Part shown: one piece after another, positions 9,571-18,838 of the stretch | How the letters are laid out: every line of letters starts with the position of its first letter | Position numbering within the stretch: the stretch's first letter is position 1 | From: an uncultured Bacteroidales bacterium | GTDB taxonomy: Bacteria > Bacteroidota > Bacteroidia > Bacteroidales > Paludibacteraceae | Length of the DNA stretch: 46,722 nt | Assembly: GCA_902766045.1 (NCBI GenBank) | Contig: CACXCA010000079.1 | Location: 1 to 46,722 of the forward strand | Direction: 5' to 3' | Notes under the pieces: model-generated | What the model was told of the DNA's origin: nothing | The model's database searches: none | The model's input: only the letters and a program-made list of their open reading frames with translations | Program-made: the position numbers and the translations under genes

Positions 9571-9765
9571 ACGACAATTTTATGAAAAAGGTATATTCCT
9601 TCTATTTTTCTTTTCTGATTTTCTACGTTTTAGACGAATTATTTGTAGTCATTATCGTACATCTTACATTAGAATCATTCTAATAGTTAATTTAACTATC
9701 GGAAAAATAGCGAGTGAAAACACGTTTTTACGACCAATTTTATTTAAAATGATTCATGAATAAAC

Positions 9766-9773
9766 TATCTTTG
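9766..9773 (+). promoter_or_regulatory. Promoter -7 box of universal stress protein gene
   Basis: TATCTTTG matches TAnnTTTG and lies 29 bases before the ATG at 9803, giving a short leader of about 22 bases. The divergent rnpB promoter lies 200 bases to the left. Confidence 0.7.
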
Positions 9774-9802
9774 CGCATAAAAACAGTTTAGTTTCTTATA
9801 CC

Positions 9803-10606
9803 ATGATTGAAGACAATTCAACAAAAGAACAAATATATGTGGCAACAGACGCCCACTTCTTCCCGACCAAAGGATTTGAGTTAGCTTGTAAAATAGCCAA
9901 TGCTCACGAAAAAAGCATTTGCTTTCTACTTTTAGCAGAGGATGATACCAACCTTGAATCCTCAGAAGCGACACTCTCCACCTGGTGCCAACAGAATCAA
10001 ACGGAGGCAGTTTGCGAAATACGGTTCCATATCCTTTCTGTTGAAGATGACTTCACAGATTTCATGGAACGGAACGAAGCTGTAAACATCATATTTGAAC
10101 TCAATGAGCAAAGTGAATACAGAAACTGTAAAAAGGCACTCAGATTATGTCGGGAACTACGTATTCCTTATTACTTCATAAAGAGTGACCAGCAGGTTGA
10201 TTTCAATAAAGTCTTAGTTCCCATCGGATTCTTAGTTGAAGAACGTGAGAAAGGTGTATTTTGTAGCGGTATGGGAAGAATCTATCACTCTGAAATCTTA
10301 CTTATGCCAGCGAAGGATTATGGTTCAAGAGCTAAGCAAAATACTGAGAGCATTCAAAAACTGATGGATAAATTTTCTCTTCCTTATCATATCATTTCAG
10401 CAGAAAAAGATAGTTTCAAGATTGAGAAAGAAGCTATGAAGAAAGCTGTCGAACTACAAGCAGGACTCTTAATGATCTCTGCTTCACGCGATTATGGCAT
10501 GGATGATATTCTGTTTGGTCCCAAGGAACAAAAGGTTATTTCAAAAAGCACGGTTCCTGTCATGGTGATCAATCCTAGAAAAGATTTATACACATTATGC
10601 ACATAA
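9803..10606 (+). CDS. Universal stress protein family (UspA-like), 267 aa
   Basis: The protein has two Usp-like halves. The N-terminal half (about 1-130) begins IYVATDAHFFPTKGFELACK. The C-terminal half (about 135-267) contains VLVPIGFLVEEREKGVF and ends KSTVPVMVINPRKD, the typical last strand of Usp domains (SxxPVLVV). The usual GxxGx9GS ATP loop is not seen; the matching segment is FGPKEQKVISKSTVPV. I infer a cytoplasmic stress protein of the type common in Bacteroidales. It is monocistronic, with its own -7 box and a hairpin terminator at 10653-10676. Confidence 0.8.
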   Translation: MIEDNSTKEQIYVATDAHFFPTKGFELACKIANAHEKSICFLLLAEDDTNLESSEATLSTWCQQNQTEAVCEIRFHILSVEDDFTDFMERNEAVNIIFELNEQSEYRNCKKALRLCRELRIPYYFIKSDQQVDFNKVLVPIGFLVEEREKGVFCSGMGRIYHSEILLMPAKDYGSRAKQNTESIQKLMDKFSLPYHIISAEKDSFKIEKEAMKKAVELQAGLLMISASRDYGMDDILFGPKEQKVISKSTVPVMVINPRKDLYTLCT

Positions 10607-10652
10607 ACGAAGACTATTCACTTTTTCCATCTGTGATTTTTTTCCTATTTAA

Positions 10653-10676
10653 GGAGATTCTCATCTCCAATTTTTA
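10653..10676 (+). terminator. Rho-independent terminator of stress-protein gene
   Basis: Stem GGAGAT (10653-10658), loop TCTC, stem ATCTCC (10663-10668), then AATTTTTAT. It lies 47 bases after the stop codon. Confidence 0.7.
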
Positions 10677-10891
10677 TATCATATTACTAAGCGATTTCCT
10701 AAAAATAGTGTAAATTCGCAATCAATTATGATGGATTTAAGATGTTATTTTCGATAAAAACACCCAATGCAACATAGTATCATGGCATTTTTCTGATACA
10801 CTATAGAACGCATCCGTCGATAGAATAACAACATTTGTCATTGAAAAGTTCCAATCCGTACCTAACCGTAGTGAAATAAGGATTTTATCTA

Positions 10892-10899
10892 TATTTTTG
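10892..10899 (+). promoter_or_regulatory. Promoter -7 box of DUF6515 gene
   Basis: TATTTTTG matches TAnnTTTG; it is 83 bases before the ATG at 10983, so the transcript has an untranslated leader of about 76 bases. No TTTG is found at the proper -33 distance. Confidence 0.5.
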
Positions 10900-10982
10900 G
10901 CACAGGATTTGAACTATTTTTAACAGGAAAGCAATAAACGAGCTGACCCTTATTAATGTCGAACAAATAAATACTTACAGAT

Positions 10983-12368
10983 ATGAAAGCAAATAAGATT
11001 TTAGCATTTCTCATTACCATGTCAGTAATGGTATGCATACCAGCAAATGCGCAAAGAAGTGGCGGTTCTCGTGACGGAGGTGTTCGCACCGAGTCGAGCA
11101 ACCAGCGTAGTGGAGGCACAAGAAGCTCTAGTGTTTCAAGTTCGAGCAGCTCGTCTTCCCGTGGAAGTTATGCAGCTCCATCCAGCTCAACAAGAAGTTC
11201 TAGCAGCAGCTCTTCCCGCAGCAGCTACTCTGCGCCATCTAGTTCTACAAGAAGTTCTAGCAGTAGTTACTCATCTCGCAGCGGCTACTCTTCACCTTCA
11301 AGTTCAACAAGAAGCAGTTCAAGCAGCAGTTCTTCTCGCAGCAGCTACTCTGCTCCATCCAGCTCTACTAGAAGCTCAAGCAGCAGTTCATCTTCACGCA
11401 GCAGCTACTCTTCACCGTCTAGCTCTACTAGAAGTTCCAGCGCAACAAGAAATTCTAGTGCAACAAGAAGTTCCAGCAGCAGCTCTTCTCGCAGCCAAGC
11501 CGCTCCTTCTAGTTCATCAAGAAGCAGCAACTCTGGATTACGCTCATCAGGTGGTTCAAAGACAAGTCCTGCACCTTCCTCTTCAGTAAGAAACAGCAGC
11601 CGTCCTTCAGCACAGACTGCACCTAACTCAGGAGCACGTACTCAAGTAAGACAAGGAGGCACAAGACCTGAACCATCAGTAAAGCCAGGTCCAACCCCTG
11701 CTCACAGAAACGAAGGTTCTTTCCGTAACCATACAGCTCCTCGTCCTCACGACTACGTAAGATTACATCCTGTAGGTCATGTTGGACACCCAAGAGTTGT
11801 CAACGGACACAAATATTATGATAGAATCCATGTAGATGCTCATCATTTCTATCACGGACATGATCGCTACTATGTACACAACGGTTGTTTCTATCATTGG
11901 CATGCAACATTAGGATACGAATTAATAGCTCGTCCTATTGGATTATACTTCACTACACTTCCTTTCACATGTGTAAAAGTATATGTTAATTCAACTCCTT
12001 ACTGGTATAGTGATGGTGTATGGTTCGGTGCTCAAAGAGGTGGATATGTTATCATCAATCGACCAATGCCTGCAAGAACAGAAATCTTCATTCAGACATT
12101 GCCTTACACCTGCAAAAAAGTTGTGATCGACAACACTGTATATTACCAAGGTGAGAACAATACTTTCTTACCAGTAGAAGGTGGTTATATATTAGTAGAT
12201 AATGCAGAAAGCTACGATGAAGACATTGCACTCAACTTCGTAAAAGAGTTACCTGCAGGCAGCAAACGTGTCATCTACGACGGAAAGCTTTACTGGTTCG
12301 GTGCTGACACGTGGTTTGAGCCAGTGAATGGAGGTTATGTCATCATTAACGAACCATACAAAAGATAA
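10983..12368 (+). CDS. Secreted Ser/Arg-rich protein with DUF6515 repeats
   Basis: A 461-aa exported protein. Residues 1-23 are a signal peptide ending in PANAQ. Residues about 25-205 are low complexity, with around six copies of a near 18-20-residue unit of the kind SSYSAPSSSTRSSSSSSSR. A His/Pro-rich linker follows (about 215-305), with HHFYHGHDRYYVHNGCFYHWH near residue 295. The C-terminal about 150 residues hold three related modules with LPxxxKxVxxxxxxYWxxxxxWFxxxxGGYVIIN, the DUF6515 pattern. I infer a cell-surface or periplasmic wall-associated protein with a flexible stalk. A long open frame at 11047-11589 in another frame is an artefact of the repeats. Confidence 0.85.
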   Translation: MKANKILAFLITMSVMVCIPANAQRSGGSRDGGVRTESSNQRSGGTRSSSVSSSSSSSSRGSYAAPSSSTRSSSSSSSRSSYSAPSSSTRSSSSSYSSRSGYSSPSSSTRSSSSSSSSRSSYSAPSSSTRSSSSSSSSRSSYSSPSSSTRSSSATRNSSATRSSSSSSSRSQAAPSSSSRSSNSGLRSSGGSKTSPAPSSSVRNSSRPSAQTAPNSGARTQVRQGGTRPEPSVKPGPTPAHRNEGSFRNHTAPRPHDYVRLHPVGHVGHPRVVNGHKYYDRIHVDAHHFYHGHDRYYVHNGCFYHWHATLGYELIARPIGLYFTTLPFTCVKVYVNSTPYWYSDGVWFGAQRGGYVIINRPMPARTEIFIQTLPYTCKKVVIDNTVYYQGENNTFLPVEGGYILVDNAESYDEDIALNFVKELPAGSKRVIYDGKLYWFGADTWFEPVNGGYVIINEPYKR

Positions 12369-12395
12369 GAAGTATAGATATAAATAAAATATCGA

Positions 12396-14513
12396 ATGGA
12401 ATTCAGTGCTATTATAGCCAAGAATCTTAATCTCAGAGAGCAGCAGGTGGGCAATACCCTCAGGTTGCTCTCTGATGGTGCTACAATACCCTTCATCAGC
12501 CGCTATAGGAAAGAAATGACGGGTGAATTAAATGAAGTGGTCATTCAAGAGATTCAACTGCAATATGAAAAGCTAACAGAACTAGAGAAAAGGAAAGAGT
12601 TCATTCTGAAAAGTATTGAAGAGCAAGGAAGTCTAACTCCTGAGCTCAAGAAAAGAATTCAAGAGTGTCAAACTCCAACTGAACTAGAGGATCTATACCT
12701 CCCATATAAACCGAAAAGAAAGACGCGTGCAGAGATTGCCAAGTCCAGAGGGTTGGAACCATTAGCTAAAATCATCATGAAACAGATGGAACGGGATCCA
12801 GAAACGAAAGCTATCGCTTTTGTGAAAGGAGAAGTGGGATCTGTTGACGAAGCACTGCAAGGAGCAAAGGACATCATAGCCGAATGGATAAATGAAAACG
12901 AACAAACACGGGAACGTGTGCGTAAATGTTTCCAACATGAGGCTATGATATCCTCCAAACTAATCAAAAGCAAAGAAAAAGAAGCCGAGAAATATCAAAA
13001 CTACTTCGATTTAACCGAACCGCTGCGCCGCTGTTCTTCCCACAGACTATTAGCAATGCGAAGAGGTGAAAAAGAGGGATTCCTACGCATAAACATTGCA
13101 CCGGATGAGGAAAACGTCCTTGACCGGATCAAACCCTACTACGTGAAAGGTCAAACACTCTCCTCTCGATTGGTTGAAGAAGCGGTAGAAGATGCGTATA
13201 AACGGTTGCTTAAACCCTCTATTGAAACTGAATTTGCTAATTCCAGCAAAGAAAAAGCTGACGATGAAGCAATCAAGGTATTCTCAGAGAATCTTCGTCA
13301 ACTGCTACTCTCTGCTCCATTAGGGGAAAAGCGTGTATTAGCCATTGACCCTGGATTCAGAACAGGCTGCAAAGTGGTATGTCTTGACGACCAAGGAAAT
13401 CTACTCCACAACGAAACGATTTATCCTCATCCGCCACAGAATGAGTGGAGCAAAGCGCAAAGCAAAATAGCCAAGCTGGTAGAAGCTTATAAAATAGAAG
13501 CAATCGCCATTGGTAATGGTACAGCCGGACGAGAAACTGAGAATTTTATCCAAAGCATACATTTTGACCATAACATACAAGTGTTTGTTGTAAGTGAAAG
13601 CGGTGCCTCCATCTATTCAGCCTCAGCCATTGCCAGAGAAGAGTTCCCCGATTACGACGTTACCGTTCGAGGTGCAGTCTCTATCGGCAGGAGACTCATG
13701 GATCCGTTATCTGAACTGGTGAAGATTGATCCCAAATCCATCGGTGTAGGACAATATCAACATGATGTGGATCAAACAAAACTGAAAAAATCATTGGATC
13801 AAACAGTCATCAACAGTGTCAACCTTGTAGGTGTCAATCTCAATACGGCAAGTAAACATCTACTTACGTATATCTCTGGTTTAGGTCCTCAACTCGCCCA
13901 AAACATCATTAACTATCGAGCAGAAAAAGGTCCTTTCAAGAATCGGGAAGAACTGAAAAAAGTACCTCGATTGGGAGATAAGGCATACGAACAATGTGCA
14001 GGATTCCTACGCATCTCAAACGCAGAGAATCCGTTAGACAATACAGCTGTTCATCCAGAGAGCTACCCTATCGTCCAACAAATGGCCAAAGATCTGCATT
14101 GTACAGTCTTCGACCTGCTGAAAGACAAAGAGCAACGAAAGAAGATAGACCTAACCCACTACATAACAAATAAAGTCGGCATACCAACACTTAAGGATAT
14201 CTTAGAAGAGCTGGAAAAACCAGGAAGAGACCGACGAGAAAAGATCAAAGTTTTTGAATTTGACCCTTCTCTACGAACCATAGAAGATGTAAAAATAGGC
14301 ATTGAATATCCAGCCATAGTAACCAATATCACCAACTTTGGCGTATTTGTTGACTTAGGCATCAAAATCAATGGACTTATACATGTCTCTCAATTGTCTG
14401 ATACATTTGTAAGCAATCCAGCCGATGTTGTCTCTCTTCATCAGCAAATCATTGCACGTGTATTGGAAGTAGATCTAGAACGGAAAAGAATTCAGTTAAA
14501 ACTTGTCAAATAA
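12396..14513 (+). CDS. tex: Tex family RNA-binding transcription accessory protein
   Basis: Full-length Tex, 705 aa. It starts at MEFSAIIAKNLNLREQQV with the Tex N-terminal helical region (TIPFISRYRKEMTGELNE). A YqgF/RNase H-like fold begins at about residue 313 (RVLAIDPGFRTGCKVV). The helix-hairpin-helix region contains VNLNTASKHLLTYISGLGPQLAQNIINYR, and the C-terminus is an S1 domain (about 635-705, NFGVFVDLGIKINGLIHVS). Family members bind nucleic acid and associate with transcription. The gene begins 27 bases after the DUF6515 gene, so it may share that transcript. It ends at a clear hairpin terminator. Confidence 0.97.
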   Translation: MEFSAIIAKNLNLREQQVGNTLRLLSDGATIPFISRYRKEMTGELNEVVIQEIQLQYEKLTELEKRKEFILKSIEEQGSLTPELKKRIQECQTPTELEDLYLPYKPKRKTRAEIAKSRGLEPLAKIIMKQMERDPETKAIAFVKGEVGSVDEALQGAKDIIAEWINENEQTRERVRKCFQHEAMISSKLIKSKEKEAEKYQNYFDLTEPLRRCSSHRLLAMRRGEKEGFLRINIAPDEENVLDRIKPYYVKGQTLSSRLVEEAVEDAYKRLLKPSIETEFANSSKEKADDEAIKVFSENLRQLLLSAPLGEKRVLAIDPGFRTGCKVVCLDDQGNLLHNETIYPHPPQNEWSKAQSKIAKLVEAYKIEAIAIGNGTAGRETENFIQSIHFDHNIQVFVVSESGASIYSASAIAREEFPDYDVTVRGAVSIGRRLMDPLSELVKIDPKSIGVGQYQHDVDQTKLKKSLDQTVINSVNLVGVNLNTASKHLLTYISGLGPQLAQNIINYRAEKGPFKNREELKKVPRLGDKAYEQCAGFLRISNAENPLDNTAVHPESYPIVQQMAKDLHCTVFDLLKDKEQRKKIDLTHYITNKVGIPTLKDILEELEKPGRDRREKIKVFEFDPSLRTIEDVKIGIEYPAIVTNITNFGVFVDLGIKINGLIHVSQLSDTFVSNPADVVSLHQQIIARVLEVDLERKRIQLKLVK

Positions 14514-14538
14514 GTACTTGTCAACTAATCTATAAGTG

Positions 14539-14568
14539 AAGAGGACAGATTTTCAAGTCCTCTTTTTA
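14539..14568 (+). terminator. Rho-independent terminator of tex
   Basis: Stem AAGAGGAC (14539-14546), 10-base loop, stem GTCCTCTT (14557-14564), then TTTATT. It lies between convergent tex and the TPR gene and overlaps the end of the latter by a few bases. Confidence 0.85.
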
Positions 14569-15177
14569 TTTACATGCTTTAATTCCTTGCATTGCAGACT
14601 CACTACTTGGTTGTATAATCAACGCCTGATTAAACAACTGTTTGGCTTTTTCTATTTTCTTTAAGTAATAAGAATTCCAAGCAGAAAGTATAACAATATC
14701 GTAATCAAAAGGATACAAAGATTCGATACGATCAAAATAAGGAGCTGCCTTTGCATATTCTCCAATATTATAATACATCAACCCTCTATAATAATTAGCT
14801 TTACTATTGTTTGGGTCTTGTTTTAATATAGCTTCGTACTGAGCGGCAACCTTATCCCATGCTTTCATTTTTGCAGCTGGCAGGACATATCCGAAGCGAG
14901 CTTCGATAGAAGTAGGTCTTGATTGAATGCTTCGTGAATAATAAAACAAAGAGTTTTTATAATCGCCATTGATATAATAAAGCCACCCCAATCTTAAATT
15001 GACCGCATAGGTGTCCATTCTTAATGACAACAATTCACTGATAGCATTTGCATATTGTTTGGATTCCTCATAAGCATAACTTTTTCGAAATGCCTCTCTT
15101 TTTATATCTTGAGCCATTACCCCAACAGACAGAGTCATCACAACAATTGTAAAAAAAAGTTTCTTTAAAATTCCCAT
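14566..15177 (-). CDS. Exported TPR-repeat protein, last gene of the PqqD/ATP-grasp operon
   Basis: A 203-aa protein with a signal peptide (about 1-22, LFFTIVVMTLSVGVMAQ) and four to five tetratricopeptide-like repeats. Examples are VNLRLGWLYYINGDYKNSLFYYSRSI, NSKANYYRGLMYYNIGEYAKAAPYFDRI and AWNSYYLKKIEKAKQLFNQALIIQPSSESA. It should sit in the periplasm as a protein-interaction adaptor. Its start overlaps the end of the barrel gene by 13 bases, so the two are translationally coupled, and the product probably partners with that barrel. No catalytic motif is seen. Confidence 0.85.
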   Translation of the reverse strand: MGILKKLFFTIVVMTLSVGVMAQDIKREAFRKSYAYEESKQYANAISELLSLRMDTYAVNLRLGWLYYINGDYKNSLFYYSRSIQSRPTSIEARFGYVLPAAKMKAWDKVAAQYEAILKQDPNNSKANYYRGLMYYNIGEYAKAAPYFDRIESLYPFDYDIVILSAWNSYYLKKIEKAKQLFNQALIIQPSSESAMQGIKACK

Positions 15178-16673
15178 TTTACGCCCATTGATAAAACATG
15201 ATCATATACATTCTCTGAGGCTAAATAAAAAGCATTTACATCAAAACTTGATACTGTAGCCATTCTATTTGTTATGCGATAAGTCACATATACATTCCAA
15301 CTATTTTGCAATGGAACAATCACTTGTGCAGAACATCGAAAACGTGTTCCATCGCTTAGCAAATATACAACATTTACTCCACAATCCTCACTTCCTCTTA
15401 AATCTCCATACAAAAAAGATCCTTTCAGCCACAAATAAGGCAACATCCTTCGTCCAACGGAAGCCTCAAATATAGGGCATTTCGAGATCTTTTTATTTCG
15501 CAGATCTTCTAAACCTATAGTTTCTGTTTTATTCTTTTCTTTTCGCCACAAATAAATGATTTTCCCTTGTACATAAAGACTCAAATCCCCTTTTGGATAC
15601 CATACATAATATGCTCCGATCTGTACAACATTATACATGGGTGATCTCATGAAAGAGCTACGGAACAGAAAATCATGGTGTTTATAATACTTTCCTACAG
15701 AAGCACCCAATATAAAAGAAAACCTTTTATCTGATTTTTTTTCGTTGGTATAATACTTTAACAATTGTTCCCGATAGTCTTTTTCATTATATTGTTGACT
15801 CTGATAATACTTCATATATTCCCTGTAGAAATAATCATAATAACTATTCCAATATCCAAACCCATACGAATAAGGATTATAAGACCATCCGTTATAAAAA
15901 TTATTGTACCAGTTGTTGTTATAGAATCCGCCCCACGGATTATTATTTCCATTATTATACCACGGATTCCATATTGGCATTGGATCTACCGCACTATTAT
16001 TGTGCTGGTCATTGGCATACGCTATCGAATCAAAATCATAAACGCTCACCTCCTGCTTCGAAACCATGATCTTACCGAACACTGAAAAACGCCAGCCATT
16101 TCTGTGCAACAGATTCGCTTCGGCTCCATAATCGAACGTATGAGCATCTAATTCATCTGAAAACAGATTCTCCTCCCCTACATCAAATAGACTGATATAC
16201 CCTTGTTTTGTGAAACCAATGGACTGACTTACCGATAGGCGTTGGTTGATATTTCTATCATATGCCCCACGAAGCGAAATACCATCTTTCAAATTATATC
16301 CACCTGACGATATATAATCTGCATTACCCGAACATTCATGCGATTGATGAAGCCAAGAACACTCTACATACACCGACTGCTTCTTCTGAAATGTACTCAC
16401 AAAACTCTTTCGATTCATGTAAAAAGATGCCTTATCCAACCCTGTACGTACATCTGCATCAGCTCCATCCTGATCATAGGCACTAGTCAGATAGTAATAA
16501 GCATTTGCATAATCTCCGAAATCCAACCATGTGAGACCGATTCTTTTGGACTCTTCAAACTTCAGATTCCACGGAGCAATGCTATCAATAGAATAATACG
16601 AATCTTTATTCTCTGCCATCGCTGACAAAGAACAAATCATACAAAAAAGATATGTTCGTATTATTCTACTCAT
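15165..16673 (-). CDS. Outer-membrane beta-barrel protein with Asn/Tyr-rich insert
   Basis: A 502-aa protein with signal peptide (about 1-20, LFCMICSLSAMAE). A short TPR-like helical region follows (about 35-90, RIGLTWLDFGDYANAYYYLTSAY), then alternating amphipathic strands that end in a C-terminal aromatic residue (SMGVKWEF), as expected for an outer-membrane barrel. Residues about 235-305 form a striking low-complexity insert of Asn, Tyr, Trp and Gly (for example NNNPWGGFYNNNWYNNFYNG), probably a surface or periplasmic loop. It starts one base from the end of the transporter-peptidase gene and overlaps the downstream TPR gene, so it belongs to the operon. I infer an export or surface-anchoring pore; the substrate is unknown. 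Confidence 0.8.
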   Translation of the reverse strand: MSRIIRTYLFCMICSLSAMAENKDSYYSIDSIAPWNLKFEESKRIGLTWLDFGDYANAYYYLTSAYDQDGADADVRTGLDKASFYMNRKSFVSTFQKKQSVYVECSWLHQSHECSGNADYISSGGYNLKDGISLRGAYDRNINQRLSVSQSIGFTKQGYISLFDVGEENLFSDELDAHTFDYGAEANLLHRNGWRFSVFGKIMVSKQEVSVYDFDSIAYANDQHNNSAVDPMPIWNPWYNNGNNNPWGGFYNNNWYNNFYNGWSYNPYSYGFGYWNSYYDYFYREYMKYYQSQQYNEKDYREQLLKYYTNEKKSDKRFSFILGASVGKYYKHHDFLFRSSFMRSPMYNVVQIGAYYVWYPKGDLSLYVQGKIIYLWRKEKNKTETIGLEDLRNKKISKCPIFEASVGRRMLPYLWLKGSFLYGDLRGSEDCGVNVVYLLSDGTRFRCSAQVIVPLQNSWNVYVTYRITNRMATVSSFDVNAFYLASENVYDHVLSMGVKWEF

Positions 16674-18818
16674 TCATTTATTAATTTGTATGTTCCATAC
16701 AGACTGCTTGTCGGATACCTTCACATTTTTTATCTGATTAGACTGATATACCGTCTCAAAAGAGACATTGGATATCTCCTTTTTACATATTTTTTTGATC
16801 CATTTTGTCCGCAATACACCTCCGTCCATCGAATCCACCCTATAATTGTAATCCATAAAGAAAAATACGGGCGAACAGATATCCTGAATCCACCCTAATG
16901 GGGTATTCGCCTTCAAAGTCAGCGGATATTTCTCTTCCAATTGATATTTTTCCGAAACGAAATAGACTCTGTAATTAGACAAGAAGAAATAAAATAAATT
17001 GGAGCGTTTTTCACCTTCATATCGTTGGAAACAGAAATCTTCTTCTCGATACGCATACCATGCTTTTGCTCCCGTCTGATGACAATACAAATAATTATAT
17101 CCGTACTGCATGCAGACCTCCCACGTCTCTTCTCCAAATTTATCTGAATAGGCAGTCATGCGATTGCCGACAATAAACTTATATCGATCAGCCATGGCAG
17201 AATCGAATATCATATTCGAGACGATATCATTGTCTTTTGGGATACCTGCGGAAACAGGATGAGATAAGTTCAACTCATTTTTACAGAAATAAGAAGATAA
17301 CTTATACTCCAACGTAGGGGCACCCACATACGATGAAGATTGGAACTGGAAGTGCAAATGAGGATAAGGAGAGAGTCCTGAGTTTCCACATAAGCCAAGC
17401 ACATCACCTTTTCGAACCGTATCTCCAATCTTATATCGAACAGAATCCGTTTTCAGATGAGCCACCAAGGAATACAATGTATCTGTATGTTTTATCAACA
17501 CATAATTACCCCAATTCTGTTCAACATTCTTCTGCCCTATCGGATTATCGACCACATTGTTTCGCAGATCCACAATACTACCAGATGAGACTGCAATAAC
17601 AGGCTTACCATAACAATAATAATCGGTCAACATATATCCATCATCCTTATAGACCGCCCCATCTATTTCCAATTGGAAATCCAAGGCATGTCGCCACAAA
17701 CCTTGATGTGTATATTCGCCATCATACGCCTGGGTTACCTTCCATTCTCCCATAAACGGAAGTGAAAATGGATAATAGTTTAGATAATCAAACCGCTCCT
17801 TATTGACCGAATGATAATAAATATTATCTTCTGGTGTAGCTTCCAAGAAATAAGAGAAATAGGGACTTGTCAGCACCTCTCTTCGTTTCATCAAGTACAA
17901 GAACAAAACGCTCACAAGACAGAACGTCAGAGAGAAGGTTGGCAACATAAAATAAGACAACAGACGTGTCGATGAAAAGACTACAAGGTATTGTGCTGGA
18001 ATCAATAACAATATCCAGGCATACGTTGATTTAGATGGCACCAAATAACATCCCCCCAGAGCCAGAGAGGTAAATATAAAGTTAAAGCCAAAATACATAA
18101 ATGGGATATGGAAGATGTCAAACTCAAACCATCCATAGCAGAAATAAGCCATGACAAAACCTAAGAATGTTGAGCAAAAAGCTATACGAGAGAAGCACAG
18201 CAGAGCCAACATCAATAATGTTCCTGAAAGGATATCGGACTGAAAAAAGACATAGCCTAAACTCTTTAAATAAAACAGTATCGGTTGTGGAAGATATTGA
18301 CAAAAAGAGAGTCCCTCAACCGACTCGACAGAGAAAGCACCGATCGAGAGTGCGTGCTGAGTCGTCATCGGGAAGACATTCACATCCACATATCCATCAG
18401 TTTGTTGGAACACCAATAAAACAAGCCAGAGACAAAACAAGAACGGGAAGGCTAAAAAAGGCAATCCATATTTTTGCAACCATCCATCCATAGCAATCGT
18501 CAGCAATAGCACCAACACAGACAAAGCAAAAATAAGAGCAATCAGCAACGCATCGTAAGTAAAAAATGCGCCTAAGGCTATGCCTACCAACACAGCATTG
18601 AATCCATATAATCCTGTCTCTATCTTATATTTATTCAGATTGAGCATGATCGACATGGAGTTAACCATCATACAACAGAACAACCCACATACACCCTGCG
18701 CTGGATATAACATAGTAAGCGAAAGCAATAATATTCCAAACCATCTGCTTCGTGAAAAGAAGATGGCCGAATAGCTATATACTATACTTTTAAGAAAAAG
18801 ATTCAATGCCTCTTTCAT
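16674..18818 (-). CDS. Urea-transporter-like membrane domain fused to M23 peptidase
   Basis: A 714-aa fusion. Residues about 20-310 are a polytopic membrane domain resembling the urea transporter family, with GLYGFNAVLVGIALGAFF (69-86), YCYGWFEFDIFHIPFMYFGFNF and the repeat-like duplication expected of that fold. Residues about 355-510 are an M23 (LytM-type) metallopeptidase: HQGLWRHALDF with H377 and D380, VAHLK with H454, and PYPHLHFQF with H487 and H489, so the zinc residues look intact. A C-terminal about 200-residue soluble region is unrecognised. The peptidase would face the periplasm. In this operon it could transport or process the product made by the ATP-grasp and decarboxylase enzymes; that is inference. 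The gene lies 20 bases after the decarboxylase gene and directly abuts the barrel gene. Confidence 0.85.
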   Translation of the reverse strand: MKEALNLFLKSIVYSYSAIFFSRSRWFGILLLSLTMLYPAQGVCGLFCCMMVNSMSIMLNLNKYKIETGLYGFNAVLVGIALGAFFTYDALLIALIFALSVLVLLLTIAMDGWLQKYGLPFLAFPFLFCLWLVLLVFQQTDGYVDVNVFPMTTQHALSIGAFSVESVEGLSFCQYLPQPILFYLKSLGYVFFQSDILSGTLLMLALLCFSRIAFCSTFLGFVMAYFCYGWFEFDIFHIPFMYFGFNFIFTSLALGGCYLVPSKSTYAWILLLIPAQYLVVFSSTRLLSYFMLPTFSLTFCLVSVLFLYLMKRREVLTSPYFSYFLEATPEDNIYYHSVNKERFDYLNYYPFSLPFMGEWKVTQAYDGEYTHQGLWRHALDFQLEIDGAVYKDDGYMLTDYYCYGKPVIAVSSGSIVDLRNNVVDNPIGQKNVEQNWGNYVLIKHTDTLYSLVAHLKTDSVRYKIGDTVRKGDVLGLCGNSGLSPYPHLHFQFQSSSYVGAPTLEYKLSSYFCKNELNLSHPVSAGIPKDNDIVSNMIFDSAMADRYKFIVGNRMTAYSDKFGEETWEVCMQYGYNYLYCHQTGAKAWYAYREEDFCFQRYEGEKRSNLFYFFLSNYRVYFVSEKYQLEEKYPLTLKANTPLGWIQDICSPVFFFMDYNYRVDSMDGGVLRTKWIKKICKKEISNVSFETVYQSNQIKNVKVSDKQSVWNIQINK

Positions 18819-18838
18819 ACGATTTCATTATCATTTTT

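Larger units (their letters stand above)
10607..10982. other. 376-base intergenic region: terminator and promoter
   Basis: No gene is seen. The region contains the terminator of the stress-protein gene (10653-10676) and, near the right end, the -7 box of the DUF6515 gene (10892-10899), leaving an 83-base leader. The middle is AT-rich, without repeats that I can detect. Confidence 0.6.

Noticed and set aside
11047-11589. 180-codon open frame inside the Ser/Arg-rich gene
   Set aside because: It is an alternative reading of the same repetitive DNA (Ala/Leu/Val/Gln-rich), with no independent start context.
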